From positions 10,301 to 74,300 of the forward strand of contig CAYJQC010000023.1 of the NCBI GenBank assembly GCA_964372215.1: DNA of 64,000 bases, given 5' to 3'. The notes under the pieces are model-generated. The model saw only the letters and a list, made by a program, of their open reading frames with translations. It was not told the origin of the DNA and made no database searches. Numbering within the stretch: the first letter of the stretch is position 1; the number at the start of each line of letters is the position of its first letter. Positions 1-8,041 of the stretch are shown here, piece by piece. The stretch comes from DAIMFL01 sp964372215. GTDB taxonomy: Bacteria > Pseudomonadota > Alphaproteobacteria > Dongiales > Dongiaceae. A program made the position numbers and the translations under genes.

Positions 1-372
1 CGCGACAGCGAGCTAACCCCCGACGAGCTCGGCGAGATCTGGTTCGAGACCCAGGTGGAGAGCCTGGGACCGTCGTTCAATTTCGACGACGACTACAAGA
101 CCCTGTGGTCCTACATCCCGCATTTCGTCCACGTGCCGTTCTATGTCTATGCCTATGCCTTCGGCGACTGCCTGGTGAATTCGCTCTACGCGGTCTATCA
201 GAACGCGGCGCCCGGCTTCGCCGAGAAGTATCTCGAGATGCTGAAGGCCGGCGGCACCCTGCGGCATCGGGAACTGCTGGCGCCGTTCGGCCTCGACGCC
301 GCCGACCCGGCCTTCTGGAGCAAGGGGCTCGGCGTGGTGGCCGGCTTCATCGACGAGCTCGAGAAGATGTGA
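1..372 (+). CDS. pepF: Oligoendopeptidase F (M3 family), C-terminal fragment
   Basis: Last 123 residues of an M3-family zinc metallopeptidase that trims short peptides in the cytoplasm. The frame is open from base 1, so the start and the HExxH zinc site lie upstream of the window. What is visible is the helical C-terminal part of the family, with the FNFDDDY and YVYAYAFGD segments typical of PepF-type enzymes, ending in a helix that finishes FIDELEKM. The family assignment rests on recognising this C-terminal region, and substrate range cannot be judged from it. The gene is followed by palindromic repeats and then a separate gene on the same strand. Confidence 0.85.
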   Translation, partial: RDSELTPDELGEIWFETQVESLGPSFNFDDDYKTLWSYIPHFVHVPFYVYAYAFGDCLVNSLYAVYQNAAPGFAEKYLEMLKAGGTLRHRELLAPFGLDAADPAFWSKGLGVVAGFIDELEKM

Positions 373-402
373 ACGCATTGGAGTCGCATGAATGTTGTGC
401 GT

Positions 403-493
403 CCTTCGAGACGCGCCGCTGACGCGGCGCTCCTCAGGATGAGGGAGGGTCTTCGTGGCATCGAGAACGACCTCATGCTGAGCCTGTCGAAGC
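403..493. repeat. Alphaproteobacterial intergenic palindromic repeats
   Basis: Two short palindromic elements fill the gap after pepF. The first (403-443) runs from CCTTCGAG to GGATGAGG around the arms CGCGCCGC/GCGGCGC. The second (471-493) is CCTCATGCTGAGCCTGTCGA followed by AGC. A relative of the second lies at 9044-9102. Elements with these cores are common between genes in alphaproteobacterial genomes. They are non-coding, and any role as terminator or mRNA stabiliser is inference. Confidence 0.7.
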
Positions 494-533
494 CCGCGGG
501 GCGCTCGTCCAGCGCGCGCGCGACGACGAGCAC

Positions 534-1880
534 ATGAGCGAAGACAACAGCCTGTCGGGGCGGATGCGGCGCTACGCCCGCGTCGGCACCGCCGTGGGCG
601 GCCTCGCCGCGCGCATGGCGGGAGCGCGCTATCTCGGCTGGGAGCTCGATCGCGGGCGGCACGCGGCGGAGCTGAAGGCGGCGCTCGGTGGGCTCAAGGG
701 GCCGCTCATGAAGGTGGCGCAGATCATGGCCACCATCCCCGACGCCCTGCCCAAGGAATACGTCCAGGAACTGGCGCAGCTCCAGGCCAATGCGCCGGCC
801 ATGGGCTGGGCCTTCGTCCGGCGGCGCATGGCCGCCGAGCTCGGCCCCGACTGGCGCACGCGCTTCGCGAGCTTCGAGCACCAGGCCGCGGCGGCGGCCT
901 CGCTCGGCCAGGTCCACAAGGCGGTCTCCCATGGCGGCGACAGCCTCGCCTGCAAGCTGCAGTACCCCGACATGCAGTCGGCGGTGGAGGCCGACCTCAA
1001 GCAGCTCCGCCTGATCTTCGCGCTGTACGAGCGCTACGACCGCGCCATCGCCACCGCGGAGATCCACGCCGAGATCGCGGCGCGGCTGCGCGAGGAGCTC
1101 GATTACGGGCTCGAGGGGCGCCACATGGCGCTCTACGGCGCCATGCACGCGGACGAGGCGGACGTCCATGTGCCCGACCTGCTGCCCGAACTCTCGACCG
1201 GAAGGCTGCTCACCATGACCTGGCTCGAGGGCCGGCCGCTGCTCGACTACATCGCCACCCACGAGGACCCGGCGGCGCGCAACCGGGTCGCCCTCAACAT
1301 GTTCCGGGCCTGGTACGTGCCGTTCTACGGCTATGGCGTGATCCACGGCGATCCCCATCTCGGCAACTACACGGTGCGGCCGGACGGCTCGGTCAACCTG
1401 CTCGATTTCGGCTGCGTGCGGGTGTTCCACGCCAGTTTCGTCCAGGGCGTCATCGACCTCTATCACGCGCTGCTCGACGACGATCCCGCGCTCGCCGTCC
1501 ATGCCTACGAGTCCTGGGGCTTCAAGGGCCTCAACAAGGAGGTGATCGCGGTCCTGAACCGCTGGGCCGAATTCGTCTATGGGCCGCTGATGGAAGACCG
1601 CGACCGCCGCATCCAGGAGAGCAAGTCCGGCATCTACGGCCGCGAGGTGGCGGAGGGCGTCCATGCCGAGCTGCGCCGGCTGGGGCCGGTCACCCCGCCG
1701 CGCGAGTTCGTATTCATGGACCGCGCCGCCATCGGCCTCGGCTCGGTGTTCCTGCACCTGAAGGCCGAGATCAACTGGTACCGGCTGTTCCACGAGCTGA
1801 TCGGCGGCTTCGACGCCAAGGCGCTGGCCCGCCGCCAGGCCCGCACCCTGAAGGCCGCCGGGGTGCCGCCGCCGGTGTAA
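534..1880 (+). CDS. AarF/UbiB (ABC1) atypical kinase family protein
   Basis: A 448-residue protein of the ABC1/ADCK/UbiB family, atypical kinases or ATPases that support ubiquinone biosynthesis and lipid handling. Visible family motifs: KVAQ at residues 60-63 in the place of the usual KxGQ, an Ala-rich loop ending SLGQVHKA, EELDY, HGDPHLGN at 271-278 and the metal-binding DFG at 291-293. The KxAQ form with the following ATIPDALP stretch suggests a distinct alphaproteobacterial subfamily rather than true UbiB, so no gene symbol is given. There is no hydrophobic C-terminal hairpin like that of E. coli UbiB. COQ9 and ubiX elsewhere in the window agree with a quinone-related role, but this is inference. 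Confidence 0.88.
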   Translation: MSEDNSLSGRMRRYARVGTAVGGLAARMAGARYLGWELDRGRHAAELKAALGGLKGPLMKVAQIMATIPDALPKEYVQELAQLQANAPAMGWAFVRRRMAAELGPDWRTRFASFEHQAAAAASLGQVHKAVSHGGDSLACKLQYPDMQSAVEADLKQLRLIFALYERYDRAIATAEIHAEIAARLREELDYGLEGRHMALYGAMHADEADVHVPDLLPELSTGRLLTMTWLEGRPLLDYIATHEDPAARNRVALNMFRAWYVPFYGYGVIHGDPHLGNYTVRPDGSVNLLDFGCVRVFHASFVQGVIDLYHALLDDDPALAVHAYESWGFKGLNKEVIAVLNRWAEFVYGPLMEDRDRRIQESKSGIYGREVAEGVHAELRRLGPVTPPREFVFMDRAAIGLGSVFLHLKAEINWYRLFHELIGGFDAKALARRQARTLKAAGVPPPV

Positions 1881-1974
1881 CCCGGCGATTCGCCGGGATT
1901 CCCCCGCGCCGCGTTTGCCGGTATTCAGACCTCGGGCGCCCGGGCGACTCGGGCGGCGGACGGGGGGAGAAGGC

Positions 1975-3054
1975 ATGCGCCAGCCGGACTGGGAACGCCT
2001 GACGGTCATGGTGGTCGAGGACAACCGCTTCATGCGGGACCTGCTGTGCTCGACCCTGTCGGCCTTCGGCATCGAGAATGTCATCGCCGAGGATGACGGC
2101 GCCTCGGCGATCCGCCGGCTGAAGCTCAGCCGCAGCAACCCAAAGGCGGCCGGGCTCGGCGCCGTCGACGTCATCCTGTCCGACTATGTGATGCCGGTGG
2201 TCGACGGGATCCTGCTGCTGCGCTGGCTGCGGACCGGCACCGGGGTACCCGACCGCTTCGTGCCCTTCATCATGGTCTCCGGGGCGGCCGACCGCGACGT
2301 GGTCGAGCAGGCGCGCGGCGCCGGCGTCACCGAGTTCGTGGCCAAGCCGTACTCGGCACGCTCGCTCGCCGACCGCCTGCTGATGGTGATCAACCATCCG
2401 CGGCAGTTCGTCCTGAGCCCGGGCTATTTCGGGCCCGACCGCCGCCGCACGGTGGTGGAGCCCGCGCGGGAGCGGCGCGAGTCGGACAGCTCCGGCATCC
2501 AGGTCATCCACAAGGCCTCGAACGAGAAGACCCTGCGCGAGGACGTGCGCGCCCTGCATTTCCGCCTCGGCAACCGGCTGCGCGACAAGCTCGGCGCCAA
2601 TCTGATGAAGGGCGAGATCGACATCGATCCGGCCTTCATCCGGGCCGCCGACGAGCGCATCAGGAGCTTCTTTGGCGACTATGCCGACTGGGTCGAGCGC
2701 CATCTCCGCAGCATGGTCGACTCGCGCAACGCGCTGGCGGTGGGCGAGGGCGACGCCTCGGCGCACATCTCGAACATCAACACCATCGCGCACGAGCTGC
2801 GCGGCCAGGGCGGCATCTTCGACTATCCCCTGATCACCCATATCGGCAAGTCGCTGTACGATGTGACGATGAGCCAGAGCATCGAGGTGAGCCCGGCCTG
2901 GATCGACCTGATCGGCGCCCATATCGACACCATCCGCACGGTGTTCTCCCAGAAGGTGAGCGGCACCGGCGGCGAGATCGGGGCCCAGCTGCTGCACGAG
3001 ATGGAGGTCGCGGTCCGGAAATTCGCCGGCCACGTGGCGAAAGCGCACGGCTAG
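1975..3054 (+). CDS. Response regulator with C-terminal Hpt-like domain
   Basis: Protein of 359 residues. The start ATG is preceded by GGGGGGAGAAGG. Residues 10-135 form a CheY-type receiver: acidic pocket E15/D16, phospho-acceptor D70 in LSDYVMP, and K124 in FVAKPYS. After a linker rich in Arg, a helical C-terminal region (about 190-355) contains IAHELRGQGG, which looks like the phospho-histidine helix of an Hpt domain (AHxLKGxxxxxG). The protein has no DNA-binding or output enzyme domain, so it probably works as a phosphorelay intermediate. No kinase lies next to it. The receiver call is strong. The Hpt call rests on one motif and the helical character. Confidence 0.85.
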   Translation: MRQPDWERLTVMVVEDNRFMRDLLCSTLSAFGIENVIAEDDGASAIRRLKLSRSNPKAAGLGAVDVILSDYVMPVVDGILLLRWLRTGTGVPDRFVPFIMVSGAADRDVVEQARGAGVTEFVAKPYSARSLADRLLMVINHPRQFVLSPGYFGPDRRRTVVEPARERRESDSSGIQVIHKASNEKTLREDVRALHFRLGNRLRDKLGANLMKGEIDIDPAFIRAADERIRSFFGDYADWVERHLRSMVDSRNALAVGEGDASAHISNINTIAHELRGQGGIFDYPLITHIGKSLYDVTMSQSIEVSPAWIDLIGAHIDTIRTVFSQKVSGTGGEIGAQLLHEMEVAVRKFAGHVAKAHG

Positions 3055-3161
3055 CGAAGCGGGCCGGCGCGGTTGAGCCCGGGGCCGCTTCCCGGCATTG
3101 TCTCGGGGCGCGCCTGCCGGCCGGCTGCCGGTGGCGGCCGAAACCAGAAGGAGAGAGACCC

Positions 3162-3455
3162 ATGGGCGCTTCCAGCGCGAGTCTGCATGCGCCGCGCGAG
3201 CGGCTGAGCCCCGAGACCCTGAATCTGCATCACGCCATCGTCTCGCTGATGGAGGAGCTGGAGGCGATCGACTGGTACCGCCAGCGGGCGGACGATTGCG
3301 ACGACGCGGCGCTCAAGGAGATCCTGCTGCACAACATGCGCGAGGAAATGGAGCATGCCGCCATGGTGCTCGAGTGGATCCGCCGCAACAGCAAGGACTT
3401 CGAAAAGCAGCTCGAGGAGTTCCTGTTCACCAAGGGCGAGATCGGCGATCACTGA
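3162..3455 (+). CDS. Encapsulated-ferritin-like protein (EncFtn fold) without cargo tail
   Basis: A 97-residue helical protein matching the EncFtn family, two-helix ferritins that dimerise to form a ferroxidase centre. The iron ligands sit at the same numbers as in Rhodospirillum rubrum EncFtn: E32, E62 and H65, with Y39 beside W38 and entry-site acids E31/E34. An AAGGAGAGAG ribosome site precedes the ATG. The R. rubrum protein is about 140 residues and ends in an encapsulin-targeting peptide. This one stops at GEIGDH, and no such peptide is found downstream in any frame. No encapsulin gene is in the window, the neighbour being pntAA. It may act as a free decameric ferroxidase or be loaded another way. 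Confidence 0.88.
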   Translation: MGASSASLHAPRERLSPETLNLHHAIVSLMEELEAIDWYRQRADDCDDAALKEILLHNMREEMEHAAMVLEWIRRNSKDFEKQLEEFLFTKGEIGDH

Positions 3456-3686
3456 CCGGCTGCGGCGTGGCGTCGCGCCGCGGCCCGGGGGGGCGCAAGC
3501 CCCGGCGCAGCGCCGGCGGGCGGCGCCACGGCCGGCCAAAACCGGCCTTGAGCCGCGCTGCCTGACGAGGCATTGTTGCCGCCATTGGCCGCGGTCCCCG
3601 GACGAGTCCCGGGCGGACGCGGCCGGGATCGCCGGGCGGGCCTCTCCTCGCCCTTCTGGGGAACAGCGGACGGAACCACGCCAGAC

Positions 3687-4844
3687 ATGAAGATCGGCAT
3701 ACCGCGCGAACGCCGGCCGCACGAGCTGCGCGTCGCGGCGACCCCCGACAGCGTCAAGAAGCTGATCGCCCTCGGCGCCGAGGTGGTGGTCGAGGCCGGC
3801 GCCGGGGCGAGCGCCGCCTATACCGACGAGGCCTACGCCGCCGCCGGCGCCAGGATCGCCGCCGATCAGGCCGCCTGCCTGGGCGAGGCCGACGTGGTGC
3901 TCAAGGTCCAGCGGCCGCTGACCGATTCCGAGGGCGGGCCGGACGAGCTCGCCCTGATGAAGCAGGGCGCGGTGCTGATCGGCATCCTGGCGCCCTATGC
4001 GGCGCGCGACCAGCTCGGCGCCTATGCCGCCCGCAACGTCGCCGCCTTCGCCCTCGAGTTCACCCCGCGCATCACCCGGGCGCAGTCGATGGACGTGCTG
4101 TCGTCGCAGTCCAATCTGGCGGGCTACCGGGCGGTGATCGACGCCGCCGGCGAATTCGGCCGCGCCTTCCCGATGATGATGACCGCCGCCGGCACGATCG
4201 CACCGGCCAAGGTGCTGGTGATGGGCGCCGGCGTCGCCGGGCTGCAGGCGATCGCCACCGCGCGGCGCCTCGGCGCCGTGGTCTCGGCGACCGACGTGCG
4301 GCCGGCCGCCAAGGAGCAGGTGCAGAGCCTGGGCGCCACCTTCGTCGCGGTCGAGGACGAGGAGTTCAAGCAGGCCGAGACAGCCGGCGGCTATGCCAAG
4401 GAGATGAGCGACGCCTACAAGCAGAAACAGGCCGCGCTGATCGCCGAGACCATGAAGAAGCAGGACATCGTCATCACCACCGCCCTCATACCCGGGCGCC
4501 CGGCGCCGAAGCTGGTGTCCGAGGACATGCTGAAGTCGATGAAGCCGGGCTCGGTGATCGTCGACCTGGCGGTCGAGCAGGGCGGCAACTGCGCGCTCGC
4601 CGAGCCGGGCAAGGTGGTGGTGAAGCATGGCGTCAAGATCGTCGGGCACCTGAACGTGCCGAGCCGCACCGCGGTCGATTCGAGCGCGCTCTATGCCCGC
4701 AATCTCGTGAACTTCCTGACGCCGCTGGTCGACAAGGAGACCAAGGCACTGAAGATCGACTGGGACGACGAGATCGTGAAGGGCACCGCGCTGACCCGCG
4801 ACGGCAAGATCGTCCACCCCGCCTTCACCGGCGAAGGAGCCTGA
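3687..4844 (+). CDS. pntAA: NAD(P)+ transhydrogenase subunit alpha part 1 (domain I)
   Basis: A 385-residue NAD(H)-binding subunit of the proton-translocating transhydrogenase, which uses the proton gradient to drive hydride transfer from NADH to NADP+. It is cytoplasmic and docks on the membrane subunits. Visible: the family start MKIGIPRERRPHE, the RQD loop (R128, Q133, D136 in RITRAQSMDVLSS) that contacts NAD(H), and a Rossmann motif GAGVAGLQAIATARRLGA. The split into three genes (AA, AB, B) is the R. rubrum arrangement rather than the two-gene enterobacterial one. The stop is 4 bp before pntAB, so the genes are almost certainly co-transcribed. Confidence 0.96.
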   Translation: MKIGIPRERRPHELRVAATPDSVKKLIALGAEVVVEAGAGASAAYTDEAYAAAGARIAADQAACLGEADVVLKVQRPLTDSEGGPDELALMKQGAVLIGILAPYAARDQLGAYAARNVAAFALEFTPRITRAQSMDVLSSQSNLAGYRAVIDAAGEFGRAFPMMMTAAGTIAPAKVLVMGAGVAGLQAIATARRLGAVVSATDVRPAAKEQVQSLGATFVAVEDEEFKQAETAGGYAKEMSDAYKQKQAALIAETMKKQDIVITTALIPGRPAPKLVSEDMLKSMKPGSVIVDLAVEQGGNCALAEPGKVVVKHGVKIVGHLNVPSRTAVDSSALYARNLVNFLTPLVDKETKALKIDWDDEIVKGTALTRDGKIVHPAFTGEGA

Positions 4845-4848
4845 ATCC

Positions 4849-5259
4849 ATGGATCCCGCAACCATCGCCGAAGGTGCCGCCGAACTCGCCAACGGCGCGG
4901 CGCGGCTGTCCTCCCAGGCGGCCGACCTCGCCCACCAGGCCTCGCGGCTGGTGGTCGAGACCTCGAAGGGCGACCACGACCCGTTCGTGTTGGGCTTCAC
5001 CGTGTTCGTGCTGGCATGCTTCGTCGGCTATTACGTGGTCTGGCGGGTGACGCCGGCGCTGCACTCGCCGCTGATGGCGGTGACCAACGCGATCTCCAGC
5101 GTGATCATCGTCGGCGCGCTGATCGCCGCCGGGCCGGCCGACTTCAATTTCTCGCAGGTCATGGGCTTCCTCGCGGTGGTGCTGGCCTCGATCAACATCT
5201 TCGGCGGGTTCATCGTGACCCAGCGCATGCTGTCGATGTTCAAGAAGAAGACGAAGTAG
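4849..5259 (+). CDS. pntAB: NAD(P)+ transhydrogenase subunit alpha part 2 (membrane)
   Basis: A 136-residue membrane subunit that supplies part of the proton channel (domain II) of the transhydrogenase. After a charged and Ala-rich N-terminus it has about three membrane helices, beginning near DPFVLGFTVFVLACFVGYYVV, and a short basic tail FKKKTK on the cytoplasmic side. It lies between pntAA (4 bp gap) and pntB (22 bp gap), and cannot function alone. Length and topology fit the family. Confidence 0.95.
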   Translation: MDPATIAEGAAELANGAARLSSQAADLAHQASRLVVETSKGDHDPFVLGFTVFVLACFVGYYVVWRVTPALHSPLMAVTNAISSVIIVGALIAAGPADFNFSQVMGFLAVVLASINIFGGFIVTQRMLSMFKKKTK

Positions 5260-5281
5260 GGCGGGGGAACGGGAACCAGCG

Positions 5282-6679
5282 ATGACCGAGAATCTCGCCG
5301 CCTTCGCCTATCTCGCCGCCTCGGTGTGCTTCATCATGGCGCTGCGCGGGCTGTCCAGCCCGGTGACCTCGCGCTCCGGCAACATGTTCGGCATCGCCGG
5401 CATGGTGATCGCGATCGCCACCACCGTGGCGCTGCCCGAGGTGGTGAGCTATCCCCTGATCATCGCCGGCGTCGTCGTCGGCGGTGCGATCGGCAGCTTC
5501 ATCGCCATGCGCATCCAGATGACGGCGCTGCCGCAGCTGGTCGCCGCCTTCCACAGCCTGGTCGGCCTGGCCGCGGTGTTCGTCGCCGCCGCCGCCTTCT
5601 TCAACCCCGAGGCCTATGGCATCGGCACATCAGGCGACATCGCCGCCGCCAGCCTGGTCGAGATGGGCATCGGCGTCGCCATCGGCGCCATCACCTTCAC
5701 CGGCTCGGTGGTCGCCTTCGCCAAGCTCCAGGGCCTGGTCTCCGGCGCGCCGCTGGTGTTCTTCGGCCAGCACATCCTGAACGCGGTGCTCGGAATTGCG
5801 ATCTTCGTGCTGATCGCCTGGCTGGTGGTCGACCAGCCGGTCTCGGCGTTCTGGATCCTGACCGCGGTCGCCCTGGCGCTCGGCTTCCTGCTGATCCTGC
5901 CGATCGGCGGCGCCGACATGCCGGTCGTAGTCTCCATGCTGAACTCCTATTCGGGCTGGGCCGCCTGCGGCATCGGCTTCACGCTCGGCAACAACCTGCT
6001 GATCGTGACCGGCGCGCTGGTCGGCTCGTCCGGCGCCATCCTCAGCTACATCATGTGCAAGGGGATGAATCGCTCGATCTTCAACGTCATCCTGGGCGGC
6101 TTCGGCACCGGTTCGGGCGGCGCTGCCGCCGCCGGGCCGGGCGCCGGCGACCGCGCGGTGAAATCGGGCAGTGCCGAGGACGCCTCCTTCATCCTGAAGA
6201 ACGCCGCCTCGGTCATCATCGTGCCGGGCTACGGCATGGCGGTGGCCCAGGCCCAGCACGCGCTGCGCGAGATGGCGGACCTCCTGAAGAAGGAAGGGGT
6301 CAAGGTCAGCTACGCCATCCATCCCGTGGCCGGCCGCATGCCCGGCCACATGAACGTGCTGCTGGCCGAGGCCAACGTGCCCTATGACGAAGTGTTCGAG
6401 CTCGAGGATATCAACCGCGAGTTCAACCAGGCCGACGTCGCCTTCGTGATCGGCGCCAACGACGTCACCAATCCGGCCGCCAAGACCGATCCCAAGAGCC
6501 CGATCTACGGCATGCCGATCCTCGACGTCGAGGCGGCGAAGACCGTGCTGTTCATCAAGCGCTCGATGGCTTCGGGCTATGCCGGCGTCGACAACGAGCT
6601 GTTCTTCCGCGACAACACCATGATGCTGTTCGGCGACGCCAAGAAGGTCTGCGAAGAGATCGTGAAGTCGCTGGATTGA
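5282..6679 (+). CDS. pntB: NAD(P)+ transhydrogenase subunit beta
   Basis: Beta subunit of 465 residues. The N-terminal half (to about 265) consists of successive hydrophobic helices forming the rest of the proton channel. After a GAAAAGPGAGD linker, the C-terminal domain III binds NADP(H): fingerprint GYGMAVAQAQHALRE, then YAIHPVAGRMPGHMNVLLAE and GANDVTNPAA. Length is normal. It is the last gene of the pnt operon. The enzyme supplies NADPH for biosynthesis and redox defence. Confidence 0.97.
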   Translation: MTENLAAFAYLAASVCFIMALRGLSSPVTSRSGNMFGIAGMVIAIATTVALPEVVSYPLIIAGVVVGGAIGSFIAMRIQMTALPQLVAAFHSLVGLAAVFVAAAAFFNPEAYGIGTSGDIAAASLVEMGIGVAIGAITFTGSVVAFAKLQGLVSGAPLVFFGQHILNAVLGIAIFVLIAWLVVDQPVSAFWILTAVALALGFLLILPIGGADMPVVVSMLNSYSGWAACGIGFTLGNNLLIVTGALVGSSGAILSYIMCKGMNRSIFNVILGGFGTGSGGAAAAGPGAGDRAVKSGSAEDASFILKNAASVIIVPGYGMAVAQAQHALREMADLLKKEGVKVSYAIHPVAGRMPGHMNVLLAEANVPYDEVFELEDINREFNQADVAFVIGANDVTNPAAKTDPKSPIYGMPILDVEAAKTVLFIKRSMASGYAGVDNELFFRDNTMMLFGDAKKVCEEIVKSLD

Positions 6680-6714
6680 GGCGCACGGCTCTCGGCATTC
6701 GGGGTAACCGTCCC

Positions 6715-7095
6715 ATGCATCGCAGCCAGCTCGCCGGCTTCATCATCGACTGCAACACCGACGACCTCGATGCCGCCAGCGCATTCTGGGGCGGCGCGCT
6801 GGGGCTGACGCCGCGCGAATCCACGGCGCCGGAGGACGACAACTACGTCCCGTTCGAACCGGCTGCGAACGGGCTGCATATCGAGGTGCAGAAGGTCGAC
6901 CACCCCAGCCGGGTACATCTCGACATCGAGACCGACGACATCGCGGCCGAGGTGGCGCGCCTCGAGAAGCTCGGCGCGAAACGGCTAAGTCAGATCCACA
7001 CTTGGTGGGTGATGGAGGCGCCGACCGGCCAGCGCTTCTGCGTGGTCAGGGCGCAGAGCGCGCGCTTCGCCGAGCAGGCCAATGTCTGGCGGTAA
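6715..7095 (+). CDS. VOC (glyoxalase-like) family protein
   Basis: A 126-residue protein with a single vicinal-oxygen-chelate fold: an opening FIIDCNTDDLDAASAFW segment, a central HIEVQKVDHPSRVHLDIE strand pair and the closing FCVVR strand. Proteins of this kind bind a metal or a small molecule, and many act as resistance or glyoxalase-like proteins. The substrate cannot be told here. The ATG at 6715 is preferred over a TTG overlapping the pntB stop because the fold begins right after it. It lies 35 bp after pntB but is functionally unrelated. Confidence 0.8.
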   Translation: MHRSQLAGFIIDCNTDDLDAASAFWGGALGLTPRESTAPEDDNYVPFEPAANGLHIEVQKVDHPSRVHLDIETDDIAAEVARLEKLGAKRLSQIHTWWVMEAPTGQRFCVVRAQSARFAEQANVWR

Positions 7096-7143
7096 AGCGG
7101 GCGGCTCGATGGCCGAATGAGGCGAAGTCCAGGTCCGGGCGGC

Positions 7144-7461
7144 TCAGGCCACCGTCAGTGTCGGAATCTTCTTGAGCACTGCGGCCAGTTGCTGCTGGGC
7201 GTGCCATGTATCATGTGCCGCCTGCATGCGGACCCAGAGGTCCGGACCATTGCCGAACAGCTTGCCCAGCCGAACGGCGACCGACGGCGACACCGGCTTC
7301 CGCCCTTCGAGAATGTCGTAGAGATGCTGACGAGAGATGCCGAGCAGGGCGGCGATCTCGGTCTTGGGCCGCTTCACCGCCGGCAATACCTCCTCGCGTA
7401 GCAGGACTCCCGGGTGGGTCGGGCAACGATCGGGACTACGCTTGGCGGTGTATTCAGCCAT
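7144..7461 (-). CDS. higA: HigA-family antitoxin
   Basis: A 105-residue antitoxin of the HigA type, an XRE helix-turn-helix protein that neutralises HigB and represses the module. Visible: HPGVLLREEVLP, the family opening, then the HTH TEIAALLGISRQHLYDILEG and a C-terminal helix LWVRMQAAHDTWHA. The start is set by GAGGAAT before the ATG at 7461. It follows higB by 17 bp, so the toxin-first order of classic higBA is kept. The base composition of the module is less GC-rich than its neighbours, in keeping with horizontal gain. Confidence 0.92.
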   Translation of the reverse strand: MAEYTAKRSPDRCPTHPGVLLREEVLPAVKRPKTEIAALLGISRQHLYDILEGRKPVSPSVAVRLGKLFGNGPDLWVRMQAAHDTWHAQQQLAAVLKKIPTLTVA

Positions 7462-7478
7462 GACTGATTCCTCGGCGG

Positions 7479-7757
7479 TCAGTGGTATTGCTCGAAGTCG
7501 ATGCGACAGACGTCGCCGGCCTCGAACTCGAACGTGATGCACCACGGACCGTTGACGTGGACGGTGTAGCGGACGGGCCTGAAGCCCTTGAGCGGATGAA
7601 AATCGAAACCCGGCACGTTCATGTCTTCCGGTTTCGTAGCCGCCTCCAAGGCATCCAGGCGAACGATGATCCGCTGGTGCAGCTTGGCGTCGATTTTCGC
7701 CGTCCGACCCTTGGACCAGAGTTCGTCAAGGCCCTTGTTCCTGAACGACTTGATCAC
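7479..7757 (-). CDS. higB: HigB-family toxin (RelE/ParE superfamily)
   Basis: A 92-residue ribosome-dependent mRNA interferase of the HigB type. It begins IKSFRNKGLDELW, continues KLHQRIIVRLDALEAA, and has the core GFRPVRYTVHVNGPWCITFEF typical of the family. The start is a GTG that sits only 5 bp from a consensus -10 box, so the transcript may be leaderless. It is cytoplasmic and would cut mRNA in translating ribosomes when HigA is lost. The gene appears intact and is transcribed opposite to the preceding VOC gene. Confidence 0.92.
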   Translation of the reverse strand: MIKSFRNKGLDELWSKGRTAKIDAKLHQRIIVRLDALEAATKPEDMNVPGFDFHPLKGFRPVRYTVHVNGPWCITFEFEAGDVCRIDFEQYH

Positions 7758-7762
7758 GGTGG

Positions 7763-7791
7763 AATGTAAGCTGATTGATTACATGTGTCAA
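7763..7791 (-). promoter_or_regulatory. higBA promoter with overlapping operator
   Basis: Minus-strand sigma70 promoter TTGACA (7791-7786), 17-bp spacer, TACATT (7768-7763). The inverted repeat ATGTAA-N9-TTACAT at 7764-7784 covers the -10 box and most of the spacer, the expected place for HigA autorepression. The -10 box ends 5 bp before the higB GTG. Confidence 0.75.
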
Positions 7792-7953
7792 CTGATAGAT
7801 GACATTCGTCGGCGCCCGCCCCTGCCAACCCGACTCGGCCAAGCCGACCCGGCTCCGCGCCGCCCGCGATGTGCCGCGGATCGACTCCCGAGGGTACCGA
7901 ACCCCTCCATGAAGGGAGAAGCATGAAGGGAGAAGAGCGTGAACCGAATCACA

Positions 7954-7982
7954 AAGCCCGCCTGGGGTGACCCGGCGGGCTT
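7954..7982. terminator. Hairpin between higBA promoter and rpsU
   Basis: Perfect 9-bp stem AAGCCCGCC/GGCGGGCTT with an 11-base loop. It lies 59 bp after rpsU (minus strand) and has no clear T run, so it is a likely but unproven terminator. A tandem repeat of ATGAAGGGAGAAG lies just before it at about 7909-7936. Confidence 0.5.
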
Positions 7983-7998
7983 CGTCTTGGCGGTCGCT

Positions 7999-8019
7999 GG
8001 CGCGGCCGGTAGCCGCGCC
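7999..8019 (-). terminator. GC-rich hairpin after rpsU
   Basis: Stem GGCGCGGC/GCCGCGCC with loop CGGTA, 22 bp past the rpsU stop. A plausible rpsU terminator, together with the hairpin at 7954-7982. Confidence 0.5.
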
Positions 8020-8041
8020 AAGGATATGCTGGGAGCGCGGC

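Noticed and set aside
198..2174. Long minus-strand frame (658 codons), and similar ones at 3051-5000 and 17092-18915
   Set aside because: Each is a shadow of a strong gene on the other strand (UbiB-like, pntAA, prpE), rich in His, Arg, Asp and Gly and without family motifs.
3456..3686. Frameshifted EncFtn tail or hidden encapsulin start
   Set aside because: All three forward frames were read. None gives a cargo-loading peptide or an encapsulin-like sequence before pntAA.
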